A stretch of 64,000 nucleotides of DNA from Pirellulales bacterium (GCA_019636345.1 JAHBXQ010000008.1:62001-126000), one strand, 5' to 3'. Positions 16,749-25,605 are shown, numbered from the stretch's first letter. The notes: a model not told the origin generated them from the sequence alone. Program-made: numbers and translations.

Positions 16749-16962
16749 GCGAAAGGCCGATCGGCCGCGAACGGCTCGTCCCAAGACGCAAAGACATGTC
16801 CCAACATCCTCTGCCACGGCGCATGGCGCCCAATTCCCAAATCACGACGTTGAAAGCCGCTTGTTGATTCGCGTTCCTCCCTGTGCGCCGTCGCGCCTTT
16901 GCGCGAGGTTCTGGCGGACGAGCCGAATCCAGTTCGTTCAAAGCCCCTAACGATCGCACGTC
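16749..16962 (+). other. Short gap between ccoN and ccoO
   Basis: These 214 bases separate ccoN and ccoO, which usually overlap or nearly touch. I see no gene, and no clear promoter or terminator. A CACGGCGCATGGCGCCCAAT-like stretch near 16817 has weak symmetry. Either a small processing region or a decayed gene could have stood here. Confidence 0.3.
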
Positions 16963-17811
16963 ATGTTTGAAAGCAAATCCGGCATTCTGCTCATCGGCGG
17001 ATTGGGATTCTTCTTGTTCGCGTTCCTGTCGAACGCGCTGGTGCCCATTCTGCTGTACAGCGACATGCCCGAGCAGTCGGCCGCCGATCTGGCCAAGCAA
17101 AACGCCAACGTCCTGTACCAGTGGGAGGACCTCAGCGTCCGCTACCCCGAGGCGTTCCAGAAGCACTTCGGCAAGGCGGACGAGAAGTCGCTCGCCAAGG
17201 CGCTGCTGCTCGCCCGCGACGTGTACGTCGGCGAAGGGTGTTGGCACTGTCACAGCCAGTTCGTTCGGCCCGTGTCGAACGAGAGCACCCGTTGGGGGCC
17301 CGTTTCGCGGAGCGAAGAGTACCAAAACGAATTGCAGCGTCCCGTGCTGTGGGGCACGCGGCGGGTCGGCCCCGACCTAAGCCGCGAAGGGGGGCGCCGC
17401 GGCAACGACTGGCACGCTGTCCACTTCTTCGATCCCCCGGCCGTCTCGACCCGCTCGCCGATGCCGAAGTATCCCTGGTTCTTCGAGGGGCTCTCAGCCC
17501 CGGCGGCGGTGCGGCGACTCGACGTGCTGGCGGTCGAAGACCCGGCGGCGGGCGAGTTGGCCGCGGAGATCCGCAGCGAGTTCGGCGCCACGAACGAGGA
17601 ACTCGCCAAGAACGCCGCCAAGGTCTGGGCCGCGATTGCCAAAAAATATCCCGCCCTGGCCAAGGAACGCGAGCTGTCCGCCGACGCCCCCAACGAACGG
17701 GGCCTCGCGATGATCGCCTACGTCCAGTGGCTCGGATCGTGGCTGGAGGATTACCCGTTGTACGAAAGTTACCGGCCGCTCGAGGAGCAGATCGCCAATC
17801 CGTTGGAGTAA
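16963..17811 (+). CDS. ccoO: cbb3-type cytochrome c oxidase subunit II (CcoO)
   Basis: This is the membrane-anchored monoheme cytochrome c subunit that passes electrons to CcoN. The 282-residue protein has an N-terminal anchor (ILLIGGLGFFLFAFLSNALV) and one heme site, EGCWHCHSQFVRP, with C93, C96 and H97. The following STRWGP, GTRRVGPDLSREGG and SPMPKYPWFFEG match the CcoO signature, the last containing the Met ligand region. The C-terminal part is longer and more helical than in proteobacterial CcoO. It lies downstream of ccoN in the same direction, before two very small membrane genes. Confidence 0.95.
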   Translation: MFESKSGILLIGGLGFFLFAFLSNALVPILLYSDMPEQSAADLAKQNANVLYQWEDLSVRYPEAFQKHFGKADEKSLAKALLLARDVYVGEGCWHCHSQFVRPVSNESTRWGPVSRSEEYQNELQRPVLWGTRRVGPDLSREGGRRGNDWHAVHFFDPPAVSTRSPMPKYPWFFEGLSAPAAVRRLDVLAVEDPAAGELAAEIRSEFGATNEELAKNAAKVWAAIAKKYPALAKERELSADAPNERGLAMIAYVQWLGSWLEDYPLYESYRPLEEQIANPLE

Positions 17812-17878
17812 GGTCGTCGGACGTCGACTTGTCAGGCGCCTTGTGCTGCGGTTGATGCGTTCCACGCGGAGTTTTGCC

Positions 17879-18205
17879 ATGAAGAACATCGTCGTCGCCG
17901 TGATGGGCGTCTTCGTCATCGCAGTGAGCGCCTGGGGATTTGGCGGCAAGTTGTGGGAGCTTGTCCTGATCGTGAGGCAGTGGGATTCGGGATCCAGCGA
18001 GGGGGCGTTCGCGGTGACGCCGCTCGTCAATTACCTGTTGGCCACGTTCGGCTTCCTGCTCATGCTGTTCTGGGCGGCAGCCAACGGCATGTTCACCGAG
18101 ATCGAGCGCCCCAAACAGACGATGCTCGACCGCGAGGAGCAACTCGACGAGGGGCACGTCGAAGCTCACTACGCCGACTCGGTGACGCTGGGGAAGAAGA
18201 AATAA
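17879..18205 (+). CDS. Small two-helix membrane protein of the cbb3 locus
   Basis: This protein of 108 residues has two hydrophobic stretches (IVVAVMGVFVIAVSAWGF and LLATFGFLLMLFWAAAN). Its C-terminal tail contains PKQTMLDREEQLDEGH. I chose the ATG at 17879 because GGAG lies 8 bases before it; the open frame begins at 17843. The position between ccoO and the CcoP-like anchor suggests an oxidase accessory subunit, but the size and sequence do not match CcoQ closely. No cofactor ligand is evident. Confidence 0.75.
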   Translation: MKNIVVAVMGVFVIAVSAWGFGGKLWELVLIVRQWDSGSSEGAFAVTPLVNYLLATFGFLLMLFWAAANGMFTEIERPKQTMLDREEQLDEGHVEAHYADSVTLGKKK

Positions 18206-18287
18206 CGAATGACGCCGCGACCAAGTGCGTCGCGGCTCGCGGGGATGTGCGAGTTGTTCGGACCTTTACGCCGAGACCTGGGACGCC

Positions 18288-18494
18288 ATGAGCGATTATC
18301 TCGACACCGCGGCTGAGAACGTGCCGGTGGAGCATTCTTCCGCCGTCGACGAAAGCCGGTTCCACAATTACGTCGGCAACCGCATTCCGTGGTACGTCCG
18401 GTTGCTGTGGCTGGGTTTCTGGGTGCTGGCGGTCGTGTACGTCATCAAGTACCTGTTCCCGATCCTGCCGGTCGAAATCGCCGATCCTCCGTGA
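18288..18494 (+). CDS. Tiny membrane protein resembling the N-terminal anchor of CcoP
   Basis: This protein of 68 residues has one hydrophobic helix (LLWLGFWVLAVVYVIKYLF) preceded by HNYVGNRIPWYVRL. CcoP proteins begin with a similar short charged region, a Pro-Trp-Trp stretch and a helix ending in a Tyr, and then carry two heme c domains. Here the protein ends right after the helix with PILPVEIADPP, so no heme domain is present. It may be a split CcoP whose heme part is the diheme lipoprotein at 13367. The match is by pattern only. The ATG at 18288 was chosen over the frame start at 18225 since only the former gives a sensible N-terminus. Confidence 0.65.
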   Translation: MSDYLDTAAENVPVEHSSAVDESRFHNYVGNRIPWYVRLLWLGFWVLAVVYVIKYLFPILPVEIADPP

Positions 18495-18585
18495 CGGTCG
18501 CCGCAGAGGTCGCAGGGGACACGGAGCAGCTTCTCGACGGCAGGTTGTGCATCTTTGGAGCTCCGTGCCCCCTGGGGTTTCTGCG

Positions 18586-20886
18586 GTGAACGCCTCTCCC
18601 TCCTCGCCGAACGACGCCGCGTATTGCGCGTTCTGCGGCTTGCCCTTGCCGCCGGCGCTCGGCGGCTCGGCCGAGGGGGACGCCGTCGATTACTGTTGCT
18701 CGGGCTGCCGCGTCGCCTCCGATGTGCAAGCCGCGACGGTCGACGAGGATTCGCGCCGCCCGCTGTTTCGCCTGGGGTTGGGCGTGTTCTTCACCATGAA
18801 CGTCATGGTGTTCAGCATGGCCCTGTGGAGCCAGGACTTCTACCGGGCCGAGGACTTCCAAACGCCGCTCGCCCAGAGCGTGCGGAGCGTCTTTCGCTGG
18901 GGGTCGCTGCTGTTCTCCGCGCCGGTGTTGTTCTTGCTGGGCGAGCCGATTGTCGCGGGGGTGTGGCATGCAATGCGCCGGCGGGCCGTGACCACCGATC
19001 TGCTCATCCTGCTGGGGGTCGCCGCGGCGTACGCATACTCGGTGGTGAGCGTGCTGCGCAGCGAGGGGCACGTGTACTTCGAGACCGGCTGCGTCGTGCT
19101 GGTGTTCGTCTCGCTGGGGCGGCTGCTCGAAGCCCGCGGCAAGCGGCAGACCAGCGCCGCGCTCGACGAACTGAGCCGCCTGCTCCCCGACGCGGTCCGC
19201 CTCGTACTGGCTGACGGCGAGCAGCGCGAGGTCCCCCGCGCCGAAGTTCGCCGCGGCGACGTGCTGCGGGCGCTCCCCGGCGAACGGCTGGCCGTCGACG
19301 GCCGCATCGTCGCCGGCGCCGCGGCGTTCGACGAGCAGACTGTCACCGGCGAAAGCCGCTACGCCGCCAAGCGCGTCGGCGACCCGGTCTACAGCGGCAC
19401 GCTCAACGTCGACGGCGATCTGCGAATCGAGGTCACCGCCGCCGCCGGCGAGGAGACCGTCTCGCGGATGCTGGCGCTGGTCCGTGACGCCCGCCGGGCC
19501 AAGGGCCGGCATCAGCGGCTCGCCGACGCGATCGCCGCGTGGTTTGTGCCGTTGGTGGCGGTGATCGTGGTCGTCGCCGGCACGTGGCAGGGGCGGCTCC
19601 ACGGTCTCGACTACGGCATCCTGACGGCGCTGGCCGTGACGCTCATCGCGTGCCCCTGTGCGTTGGGACTCGCGACGCCGATGGCCGTTTGGACCGCCTT
19701 GGGTCGCGCCGCCCGCGGTCAGACCCTGTTTCGCAGCGGGGCGGTGCTCGAGCGCCTGGCGACCGTCCGTGCCGCGGCGCTCGACAAGACCGGCACGCTC
19801 ACCAGCGGCGAGCCGACCGTCCGCACGGCGCTGGTGAGCCGCGGCGAGAATCGCGTCGCCGCGCTGCAGACCGTCGCTGCGCTCGCCGCGGGGTCGACGC
19901 ACGCCCTGTCGCGCGCCGCGGTCGGTTACGTGGGCGAGTTGCACCGAAACGCGCCCGCCGGTTGCGGTGCAACCGGGCTCCGGACCGACCTCGCCGTCGA
20001 AACCCTCGGCGGCCGCGGCTTGGTGCTGCGGGACGATACGGGGCGCATCGAGGAGTGGCTCGGCAACGAGCGGCTTGCCCGCGAGGCGGGAGCGACGGTT
20101 CCCGACGACTTGATCGAGGCGCTTGTCGAGGCCGACGCCGGCGATGCGACGCTCGCCTACTTCGGCTGGGGTTCGCACGTGCGGGGCGTGCTTGTGTTCG
20201 ACGAACAGTTGCGTCCCGCGACGCGACTCGCGTTGACCGAGTTCCGTCAGCTTGGCGTCGATCCGATCGTCCTCACCGGCGATCGCTTCGCGCGCGCGGC
20301 GCGGATCGCCGACGACCTCGGCGTCGCGGTCCGCGCCGAGTTGCTCCCCGAGCAGAAGGTCGCGGCGCTGGCCGAACTGCGGGCCGGCGTCGAGCCCGAC
20401 GGAACGGTCGCGATGATCGGCGACGGGCTCAACGACGCCCCCGCGCTGGCGGCCGCCGACGTGGGGATCGCCCTGGGGTGCGGGGCCGAACTGTCGCGCG
20501 ACGCGGCGGGGGTGTGCCTGCTGGGGGACGACCTGCGCCGGGCCGCGTGGGCGATCGCCCTGGCGCGGCGCACCGTCCGCACGATCCGGCAGAACCTGTT
20601 CTGGGCGTTCGTCTACAATGCCGGCGGGATGGCCCTTGCCGCCACGGGCAAGCTCGCCCCCGTGTGGGCGGCCCTCGCGATGGCTGCCAGCAGCTTGATC
20701 GTCATCGGCAACTCGCTCCGCCTGTCGCGCTTTCCCGAACCGGAACCCGTCGAACCGCCGCAGTGGACCGCGTCCCCGACGCCCGCCGAATCGGAATCCC
20801 GACCGGCGACGACGCCGGCGGCGGCGCCAACCGCAACCCAGCGCGCTGCAGGCGACCTCGCCGCCAGCGCCCTTCCGCGCCCATGA
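18586..20886 (+). CDS. ccoI: Copper-transporting P-type ATPase, oxidase-associated (CcoI-like)
   Basis: This P1B ATPase moves copper across the inner membrane for the CuB site of the oxidase. The N-terminus has a cysteine-rich region, CAFCGLPLPP and YCCSGCRV (about residues 14-41), as in CcoI/FixI relatives. The CPC motif of the transport helix (ACPCALGLATP) lies near residue 356, and the phosphorylation site DKTGTLT near 402. The hinge GDGLNDAPALAAADVG lies near 612. It has 766 residues and about eight helices. The GTG start at 18586 is preferred over another GTG at 18547, though neither has a strong ribosome binding site. Its stop overlaps the next gene's start (ATGA). The location in the cbb3 locus supports a maturation role. 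Confidence 0.92.
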   Translation: MNASPSSPNDAAYCAFCGLPLPPALGGSAEGDAVDYCCSGCRVASDVQAATVDEDSRRPLFRLGLGVFFTMNVMVFSMALWSQDFYRAEDFQTPLAQSVRSVFRWGSLLFSAPVLFLLGEPIVAGVWHAMRRRAVTTDLLILLGVAAAYAYSVVSVLRSEGHVYFETGCVVLVFVSLGRLLEARGKRQTSAALDELSRLLPDAVRLVLADGEQREVPRAEVRRGDVLRALPGERLAVDGRIVAGAAAFDEQTVTGESRYAAKRVGDPVYSGTLNVDGDLRIEVTAAAGEETVSRMLALVRDARRAKGRHQRLADAIAAWFVPLVAVIVVVAGTWQGRLHGLDYGILTALAVTLIACPCALGLATPMAVWTALGRAARGQTLFRSGAVLERLATVRAAALDKTGTLTSGEPTVRTALVSRGENRVAALQTVAALAAGSTHALSRAAVGYVGELHRNAPAGCGATGLRTDLAVETLGGRGLVLRDDTGRIEEWLGNERLAREAGATVPDDLIEALVEADAGDATLAYFGWGSHVRGVLVFDEQLRPATRLALTEFRQLGVDPIVLTGDRFARAARIADDLGVAVRAELLPEQKVAALAELRAGVEPDGTVAMIGDGLNDAPALAAADVGIALGCGAELSRDAAGVCLLGDDLRRAAWAIALARRTVRTIRQNLFWAFVYNAGGMALAATGKLAPVWAALAMAASSLIVIGNSLRLSRFPEPEPVEPPQWTASPTPAESESRPATTPAAAPTATQRAAGDLAASALPRP

Positions 20887-21602
20887 TCGAGCTCCCCTTG
20901 ATTTTCGTCGGCGGGCTGTTGGGCTCGGCCCACTGCATCGGCATGTGCGGGCCGCTTGCGCTCACGCTGGGCGCCGGGGCGCGCGGGGCCAAGGACAACC
21001 TGCGGCGGCAAGTCGTGTTCAGCGCGGGACGGCTGTTCACCTACGCCGCGGCCGGCGCCGCCGCAGGGTTCGGCGGCTTGTGGCTCGCCCAGAACAACCG
21101 CACGGTGGTTTTGTCGCAGGCGTGGGTCGGCATCGTCGCCGGGGCGGCGCTCGTGCTGGTCGGGCTGGCGACCGCCGGGATCTTGCCGCGTAAGGCCTTG
21201 AAGCTGCTGGGGGGAGTCCCCTGCGGCGCCGCGGCGGGGCTCAAGAGTTTTCTCACCGCGCCGCATCTCTCCGGCGTGCTGCTGGCCGGCGTCTTTACGG
21301 GGTTCATCCCCTGCGGCCTGGTGTACGCCTTTCTGCTGAAGGCCCTCAGCACGGGGAGCGTGCTCGCGGGGGGCCTCACGATGCTCGCCTTCGGGCTGGG
21401 AACGATGCCGCTCATGATCGCCGCAGGAGCGGGGGCGTCGCTGCTGTCGATCGCCACGCGGCAGCGCGTGTTCCACGCCGCCGCTTGGTGCGTCGTCCTC
21501 ACCGGCGCCATCACGATCGCCCGCGGAGCGACGCAACTGTCCCCGCCGGACGGCGCGACAACGGCCCCGTGCCCGCTCTGCGAGGCCGCGGACGGCGAGT
21601 GA
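20883..21602 (+). CDS. DsbD_2/TauE-SafE-type membrane protein, oxidase maturation associated
   Basis: This polytopic membrane protein of 239 residues has the N-terminal motif GSAHCIGMCGP, with two cysteines in the first helix. That motif is typical of the DsbD_2/heavy-metal transport group of TauE-like proteins. A second Cys-Gly motif, FIPCGLVY, lies in the middle, and the C-terminus ends CPLCEAADGE. These proteins often sit beside copper ATPases and cbb3 oxidase genes and are thought to help copper or thiol handling. The gene starts inside the ATPase stop codon, so the two are coupled. A much longer frame starting at 19539 is an overlap of the ATPase and was rejected. Confidence 0.85.
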   Translation: MIELPLIFVGGLLGSAHCIGMCGPLALTLGAGARGAKDNLRRQVVFSAGRLFTYAAAGAAAGFGGLWLAQNNRTVVLSQAWVGIVAGAALVLVGLATAGILPRKALKLLGGVPCGAAAGLKSFLTAPHLSGVLLAGVFTGFIPCGLVYAFLLKALSTGSVLAGGLTMLAFGLGTMPLMIAAGAGASLLSIATRQRVFHAAAWCVVLTGAITIARGATQLSPPDGATTAPCPLCEAADGE

Positions 21603-21690
21603 TTGGCGACCGAGGAAAAGGGGCAAAGGCGGAAGAAGGAAGAGAGACCGCCAGCTGCGGCAGAGGGCGGCGGCGACGTTCCATCGCCAA

Positions 21691-22113
21691 TCACCCCCCT
21701 CCCCCCGGCCCCGTGATCGTCAGCGCCGCCGCGGCGACCCCCAGGCCGATGATGTTGAACACGACGATCAGCAGCCCGACGCCCCACAGGGTGCGGCTGC
21801 CGTCGTCGCGGTTGGCCGCTTTGCCGGCGCCCTTTTTCTTGGACGACGTCCGGCTGGCGACGACGCCGCAGACCCAGCTCCAGTGGAGCATCACGTGCAC
21901 AAGCACCCCCATCGCCAGCACGCACAAGCTGCCGAACTGGATGTCGCTCCAGACGAGGTAATCGCCGCCCCACAGCGTCCATCCCTCGGCCTTCGGCCCG
22001 GGCGGAAACACGTACCGCACCACGACCGACGCCCAGCACAACGCCATAAACGCCGCCAACAACAAGGCGTCGAGAACAAAGTTGACGTCCGTCTTCGAAA
22101 ACTTCTGTGCCAT
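21691..22113 (-). CDS. DUF4405-like membrane protein
   Basis: This protein of 140 residues has three or four hydrophobic helices: ALLLAAFMALCWASVVV, LCVLAMGVLVHVMLHW, LLIVVFNIIGLGVAAAA. His and Trp residues (VHVMLHWSWV) occur at helix ends. DUF4405 proteins resemble the membrane cytochrome b subunits of formate dehydrogenase and are proposed to bind heme; this assignment is by pattern only. It is convergent with the DsbD_2-like gene at the end of the cbb3 locus and faces away from it, so it is not in the same operon. A basic, Lys/Gly-rich stretch sits between the third and fourth helix. Confidence 0.7.
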   Translation of the reverse strand: MAQKFSKTDVNFVLDALLLAAFMALCWASVVVRYVFPPGPKAEGWTLWGGDYLVWSDIQFGSLCVLAMGVLVHVMLHWSWVCGVVASRTSSKKKGAGKAANRDDGSRTLWGVGLLIVVFNIIGLGVAAAALTITGPGGGG

Positions 22114-22175
22114 TGAACTGTCGAATCAAACGCCTGGAGGAACAACCCACGCAACGTGCCGCACCCGCTGGCGGC

Positions 22176-22964
22176 TTAGCCCACCCCCCGCAACGCCTCG
22201 AGCGCCTCGCGGTGCAGCGACTCCGTCGCCGCCGTCATATAGTCCGCCTCGGCCAACACGAACGGCCTGCCGTCGCAGCCGGTGGCAATTCCCCCCGCCT
22301 CTTGAATCAACAACACCCCGGCGGCGGCGTCCCACGGGTGGATTTCGTACGCCCAATGGATGTCGAATCGTCCGCACGCCACGTACGCCAGGTTGAGCGC
22401 CGCCGAGCCGGTGCGACGGATCGCTTGGCAGCGGATCGCCATCTCGACGAAGCTCGCCAAGTCGGGCGACTCGCGCGTGATGCCGTACGGCAGGCTCACC
22501 GCCGCCAGGGCGGATCGCAAATCGGGCGCCGAACTCACCCGAATCGGCCGACCGTTCAGCGTCGCCCCCTGGCCCTTCGCCGCAGCGAAGCATTCCTCGC
22601 GAGTCGGGTCGAGCACGACCCCCGCGAGCAGTTCGCCCCGATGGGCCACGGCCACCGAGGTCGCATAACACGGATTGCGGTGGACGTAGTTGGTCGTGCC
22701 GTCCAGCGGGTCGGCGACCCAGCAGTACGGCTCGTCCAACTGGCTGCGATCGGCCGACTCCTCGCCCAGAAAACCGTCGCCGGGGAACGCGGCCAGCACG
22801 GCGTCGCGAATCGCCCGCTCAGAGGCAAGATCGGCGTCGGTGACAAAGTCGGCCGGGTTCTTTTCGCGGAATCCGAACGTGGCCGCATGAGCCGCCAACT
22901 CCCGGGCGCCGGCGCGGGCCGCGGCAAGGCAGACGTCCAACAGCGAGTCGAGGGGGCGATCCAT
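22176..22964 (-). CDS. Inositol monophosphatase family protein
   Basis: This is a Mg-dependent phosphatase for inositol monophosphate or related sugar phosphates, a family that includes SuhB and CysQ. The 262-residue protein has GEES near residues 67-70, DPLDGTTN near 85-92 and WDAAAG near 210, which are the three metal and phosphate motifs. A DFVTDADLASE segment near 39-49 is also typical. The start is ATG at 22964. The gene lies on the minus strand close to the DUF4405 gene, with a 62-base gap that could allow cotranscription. Substrate specificity cannot be read from the sequence. Confidence 0.93.
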   Translation of the reverse strand: MDRPLDSLLDVCLAAARAGARELAAHAATFGFREKNPADFVTDADLASERAIRDAVLAAFPGDGFLGEESADRSQLDEPYCWVADPLDGTTNYVHRNPCYATSVAVAHRGELLAGVVLDPTREECFAAAKGQGATLNGRPIRVSSAPDLRSALAAVSLPYGITRESPDLASFVEMAIRCQAIRRTGSAALNLAYVACGRFDIHWAYEIHPWDAAAGVLLIQEAGGIATGCDGRPFVLAEADYMTAATESLHREALEALRGVG

Positions 22965-23537
22965 GGGAGGCGCAGCGGGGGGGCAGGAGGTTTCGATCGG
23001 GCCGGAGCGGTGCGGCGGCCCCTGCTCGGGGCGTCCGCCCGGTCGGCCGCTGTTGACGTAAAGCTTTGCCGGTCAGGCAATAACGGCTCGTGGCAGCGGT
23101 GCTGCCGCGAGAAGCCTGCAACTTTCTGGCCGGGGGGGCCTCAAAAAGCTGGACTTCGGCTTCCAAACGAGTATCATCATGGGTGAACGAGGAGAAATCG
23201 GCTAGGGCGTTATTCAGCCTGATCGCTCGCCTCGCGGTGAACGTGACTGCCTGATCTTCTTTATCCCCCCACAAACGCTTCGGCCTCTTCTCTGTTCCGG
23301 CCCCGTCGATTCGCCCTCGGGCGTTCGGCGGGGTTTTTTTGTGCGCCAATCTCGCATAGGGTGCGTGCATCCCGACTGCACGCGCCGCAGAGCGCGAAAC
23401 GCGATCCGCGGGCATCGAGACAATTTCGAAACCCGAACTTCCGATGCCCCGCACGGGATCAGCGCCTCGCCGGTACTCGACCTCGCCTTCCGCGTCGGCT
23501 GCGGTCAACCGGCTCGATCGAACGCAAGTGACTTGCC
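22965..23537. other. Intergenic region with a short transcription unit
   Basis: These 573 bases lie between two divergently oriented genes. They contain a promoter-like pair (TGGACT at 23150-23155 and TATCAT at 23172-23177, spacing 16) and an 8-codon frame at 23179-23205. A very strong terminator follows at 23301-23340 on the + strand. The distance from the promoter to the terminator is about 150 bases. The downstream gene starts 200 bases later, so this could be a small RNA or a leader with attenuation. Confidence 0.45.
23301..23340 (+). terminator. Strong rho-independent terminator upstream of a gene
   Basis: A GC-rich stem CCCCGTCGA / TTCGGCGGGG (with one G-T pair), plus an inner GCCC/GGGC, is followed by seven T. 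It is on the + strand, about 200 bases before the gene at 23538. Nothing known is transcribed into it from upstream, which implies a short RNA or an attenuated leader. Confidence 0.8.
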
Positions 23538-24209
23538 ATGTGGAAACTCGTCGACTGCCGCGCTGAACTTCGTCTCGAAGGCGTCGAGGGCGCCGTCAAT
23601 CTCGCCGAACCCGCCAGCGGCGTCGCCAACGTGTGCATCGATCGTCATCTCGTCGCGCACCGCTTGCTCGGCGTCGGGGGCGACGATGAAACGACCGCCG
23701 CCGATTGGCCGATCGCCGATGCCTACGTCCGCGGACGCGATCTGGTGGTCGTTTACGGCCCGACGCCCGCGCGCCCGTTTACCGTCGAGGTCTACTGGAG
23801 CGTCGTCGACGAGCCGCGGGCCCGGTTGGCGCTCGAAGTCGTCGTCTCGGTGCAGACGGAATTGCTCGAGTGTCACCCGCAGTTCTCGGTGAGCAGTCTC
23901 GTGCCGGCGCAGGCGCATTCCGAGCGGGCGATCGTGGCCAACCAACCGCGCCCGCTGGCGATCGTGCCGGCGACGCGCAATTGGTCGCTCGCCGAACTTG
24001 CCCCGCGCGCCGACTTTCCGCCGGCCGAGGTCGCTCTCGAAGCGATCGGAATCGCCACCCGCTGGCGGCTCGAACAGGAGTTCATGGAGAAGGGCGTCAT
24101 CCGCCGCGTGCGAGTCCGCGCGTTGATGCTCCCCGCGGACGACGCCGTGACGCTGGCCGAGGAAAGCTGCGACGCCCTCGGCGCCGAAAGCCCGCCGCTC
24201 ACGACCTGA
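23538..24209 (+). CDS. Conserved-looking protein of unknown function
   Basis: This is a cytoplasmic-looking protein of 223 residues without signal peptide or membrane helix. It is rich in beta-strand patterns (VEVYWSVVDEPRARLALEVV). It has one likely structural motif, LAELAPRADFPPAEV, and an acidic end. I do not recognise the family. It has a large number of Arg and Val residues and its content resembles its neighbours, so it is not recently acquired. It is convergent with the antiporter gene (30-base gap with a palindrome between them). A leader with an attenuator may control it. Confidence 0.65.
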   Translation: MWKLVDCRAELRLEGVEGAVNLAEPASGVANVCIDRHLVAHRLLGVGGDDETTAADWPIADAYVRGRDLVVVYGPTPARPFTVEVYWSVVDEPRARLALEVVVSVQTELLECHPQFSVSSLVPAQAHSERAIVANQPRPLAIVPATRNWSLAELAPRADFPPAEVALEAIGIATRWRLEQEFMEKGVIRRVRVRALMLPADDAVTLAEESCDALGAESPPLTT

Positions 24210-24210
24210 C

Positions 24211-24226
24211 TCCGCCGCGCGGCGGA
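24211..24226. terminator. Palindrome between convergent genes
   Basis: TCCGCCGCGCGGCGGA is a perfect 16-base palindrome, lying between the stop of the + gene at 24209 and the stop of the - gene at 24239. It is probably a bidirectional hairpin at the ends of the two transcripts. There is no T-tract. Confidence 0.4.
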
Positions 24227-24238
24227 CAGGACGCGACG

Positions 24239-25327
24239 CTACGCTTCCCGCGGAGCGCCTTTGCGCAACGCAAGGCCCACGCTCGCCAGGACGGCGATTC
24301 CCGCAAGCGGAGCCGCGAACGTCAGCATCGCGTACCGGTAGTCCGCCAGCGCCGACGAGTTCTTCGCCGCCAGCACGAGATAGGTCGTGTACGCCGCGTA
24401 CCCCCCGAGAAACAGCGCCCCTTCCCACCGTTCGATCGCGTGCCCCGTGAAGAAGATCGGCAAGCAAGCAGCGGCCACGACGATCATCACCGGGATGTCC
24501 AGCGCGATCGCCTGGGGCGAGACGGCGATCCCCTCCGGCGCCACGGTCGCGGTCAGACCCAGCACGGCCAGCAGGTTGAACATGTTGCTCCCCACGACGT
24601 TGCCGACCGCGATGTCCCGTTCCCCGCGCACTGCGGCCATGATCGAGGTCGCCACCTCGGGCAGCGACGTTCCCACGGCGACGACCGTCAGCCCGATGAC
24701 CAGTTCCGACACGCCGAACCACCGCGCCACGTCGGCCGCTCCCCCTGTGAACCACCGCGACCCGAGCACCAGCAGTCCCAACCCGGCGACCGTCAGCACG
24801 AGATTGAGCGGCAGCTTGGCCTGGGCCGCAGGCGCCGGCTCGCCGAACTCGGCGGCGTACTCGTCGCGGATCGCCTGCTCCTCGCGACGACTCTTGATGA
24901 TCGCCCACCCCGTGTAGGCCAGCAGACCCGAGAAGAGCAGGACGCCGTCCCCGCGCCCCAGCCGACCGTCCCAGGCGAGCGCCCCCATGACCGCCGACGC
25001 CAGCACCATCAACGGCACGTCGAACCAAATCAGTTGCTGCGCGACGACCAGCGGCACGATGACCGCCGAGATCCCCAGGATGAACAGCACGTTGAAGATG
25101 TTGCTCCCCACGGCGTTCCCCACCGCCAAGTCCGGCTGGCCGGTGAAGCACGACTGCAGACACACGACCAACTCCGGCGCGCTCGTGCCGAACGCCACGA
25201 CGGTCAGCCCGATCACCAGCGGCGACACCCGCGCGGCCGCGGCGATCCCCGAGGCGCCGCGAACCAGCACCTCCGCCCCGAGGGTCAGCGCGACCAATCC
25301 GACGATCAACAACCCGACGGCGAACAT
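24239..25327 (-). CDS. Calcium/sodium antiporter (YrbG family)
   Basis: This is an inner-membrane exchanger, probably moving Ca2+ or another cation out in exchange for Na+ or H+. The 362-residue protein has about ten helices and the duplicated CaCA motifs GTSAPEL (first half) and GTSLPEVATSI (second half), each followed by GNxVGSN (GNAVGSNIFN and GNVVGSNMFN). These two repeats form the ion-binding core. The Met at 25327 starts directly in the first helix. It is a single gene with a wide divergent region before the CHAD gene. Confidence 0.94.
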   Translation of the reverse strand: MFAVGLLIVGLVALTLGAEVLVRGASGIAAAARVSPLVIGLTVVAFGTSAPELVVCLQSCFTGQPDLAVGNAVGSNIFNVLFILGISAVIVPLVVAQQLIWFDVPLMVLASAVMGALAWDGRLGRGDGVLLFSGLLAYTGWAIIKSRREEQAIRDEYAAEFGEPAPAAQAKLPLNLVLTVAGLGLLVLGSRWFTGGAADVARWFGVSELVIGLTVVAVGTSLPEVATSIMAAVRGERDIAVGNVVGSNMFNLLAVLGLTATVAPEGIAVSPQAIALDIPVMIVVAAACLPIFFTGHAIERWEGALFLGGYAAYTTYLVLAAKNSSALADYRYAMLTFAAPLAGIAVLASVGLALRKGAPREA

Positions 25328-25605
25328 TCTCGAACCCTTTCGCTGTTTCCTCGCGGCGCCGATTTTGCCCGGCCCGCCCTGGCGGAAATTGTAATTCGCT
25401 CGCCCGCGGGCCTCCTATCGCCCTTTCGGCAAAACAGCCGCTTTTCCGTGGGCCGAGTCGTTGCCGATCTCCGCAACCTCCGCTGTGCAGTCTCTGGCCA
25501 CGACGCATTGGTCCTGCTTATCATGAACCGACGGCCTGCCGACCCTTCCGGAGGCGTCCTGGCCGTCCGTCGAGCCCGGTTCGCTCGGGCGTCGTCGGCT
25601 TCTCG

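Noticed and set aside
17240-17257. Sigma-54-like TTGGCACT...GC inside ccoO
   Set aside because: It lies within a heme-motif coding sequence and has no gene start at a suitable distance.
18445-20178. A 577-residue minus-strand frame under the copper ATPase
   Set aside because: Shadow of a gene with unmistakable P-type ATPase motifs.
19539-21602. A 687-residue frame including the DsbD_2-like protein
   Set aside because: Its first two thirds are an out-of-frame reading of the ATPase; the true start is the ATG at 20883.
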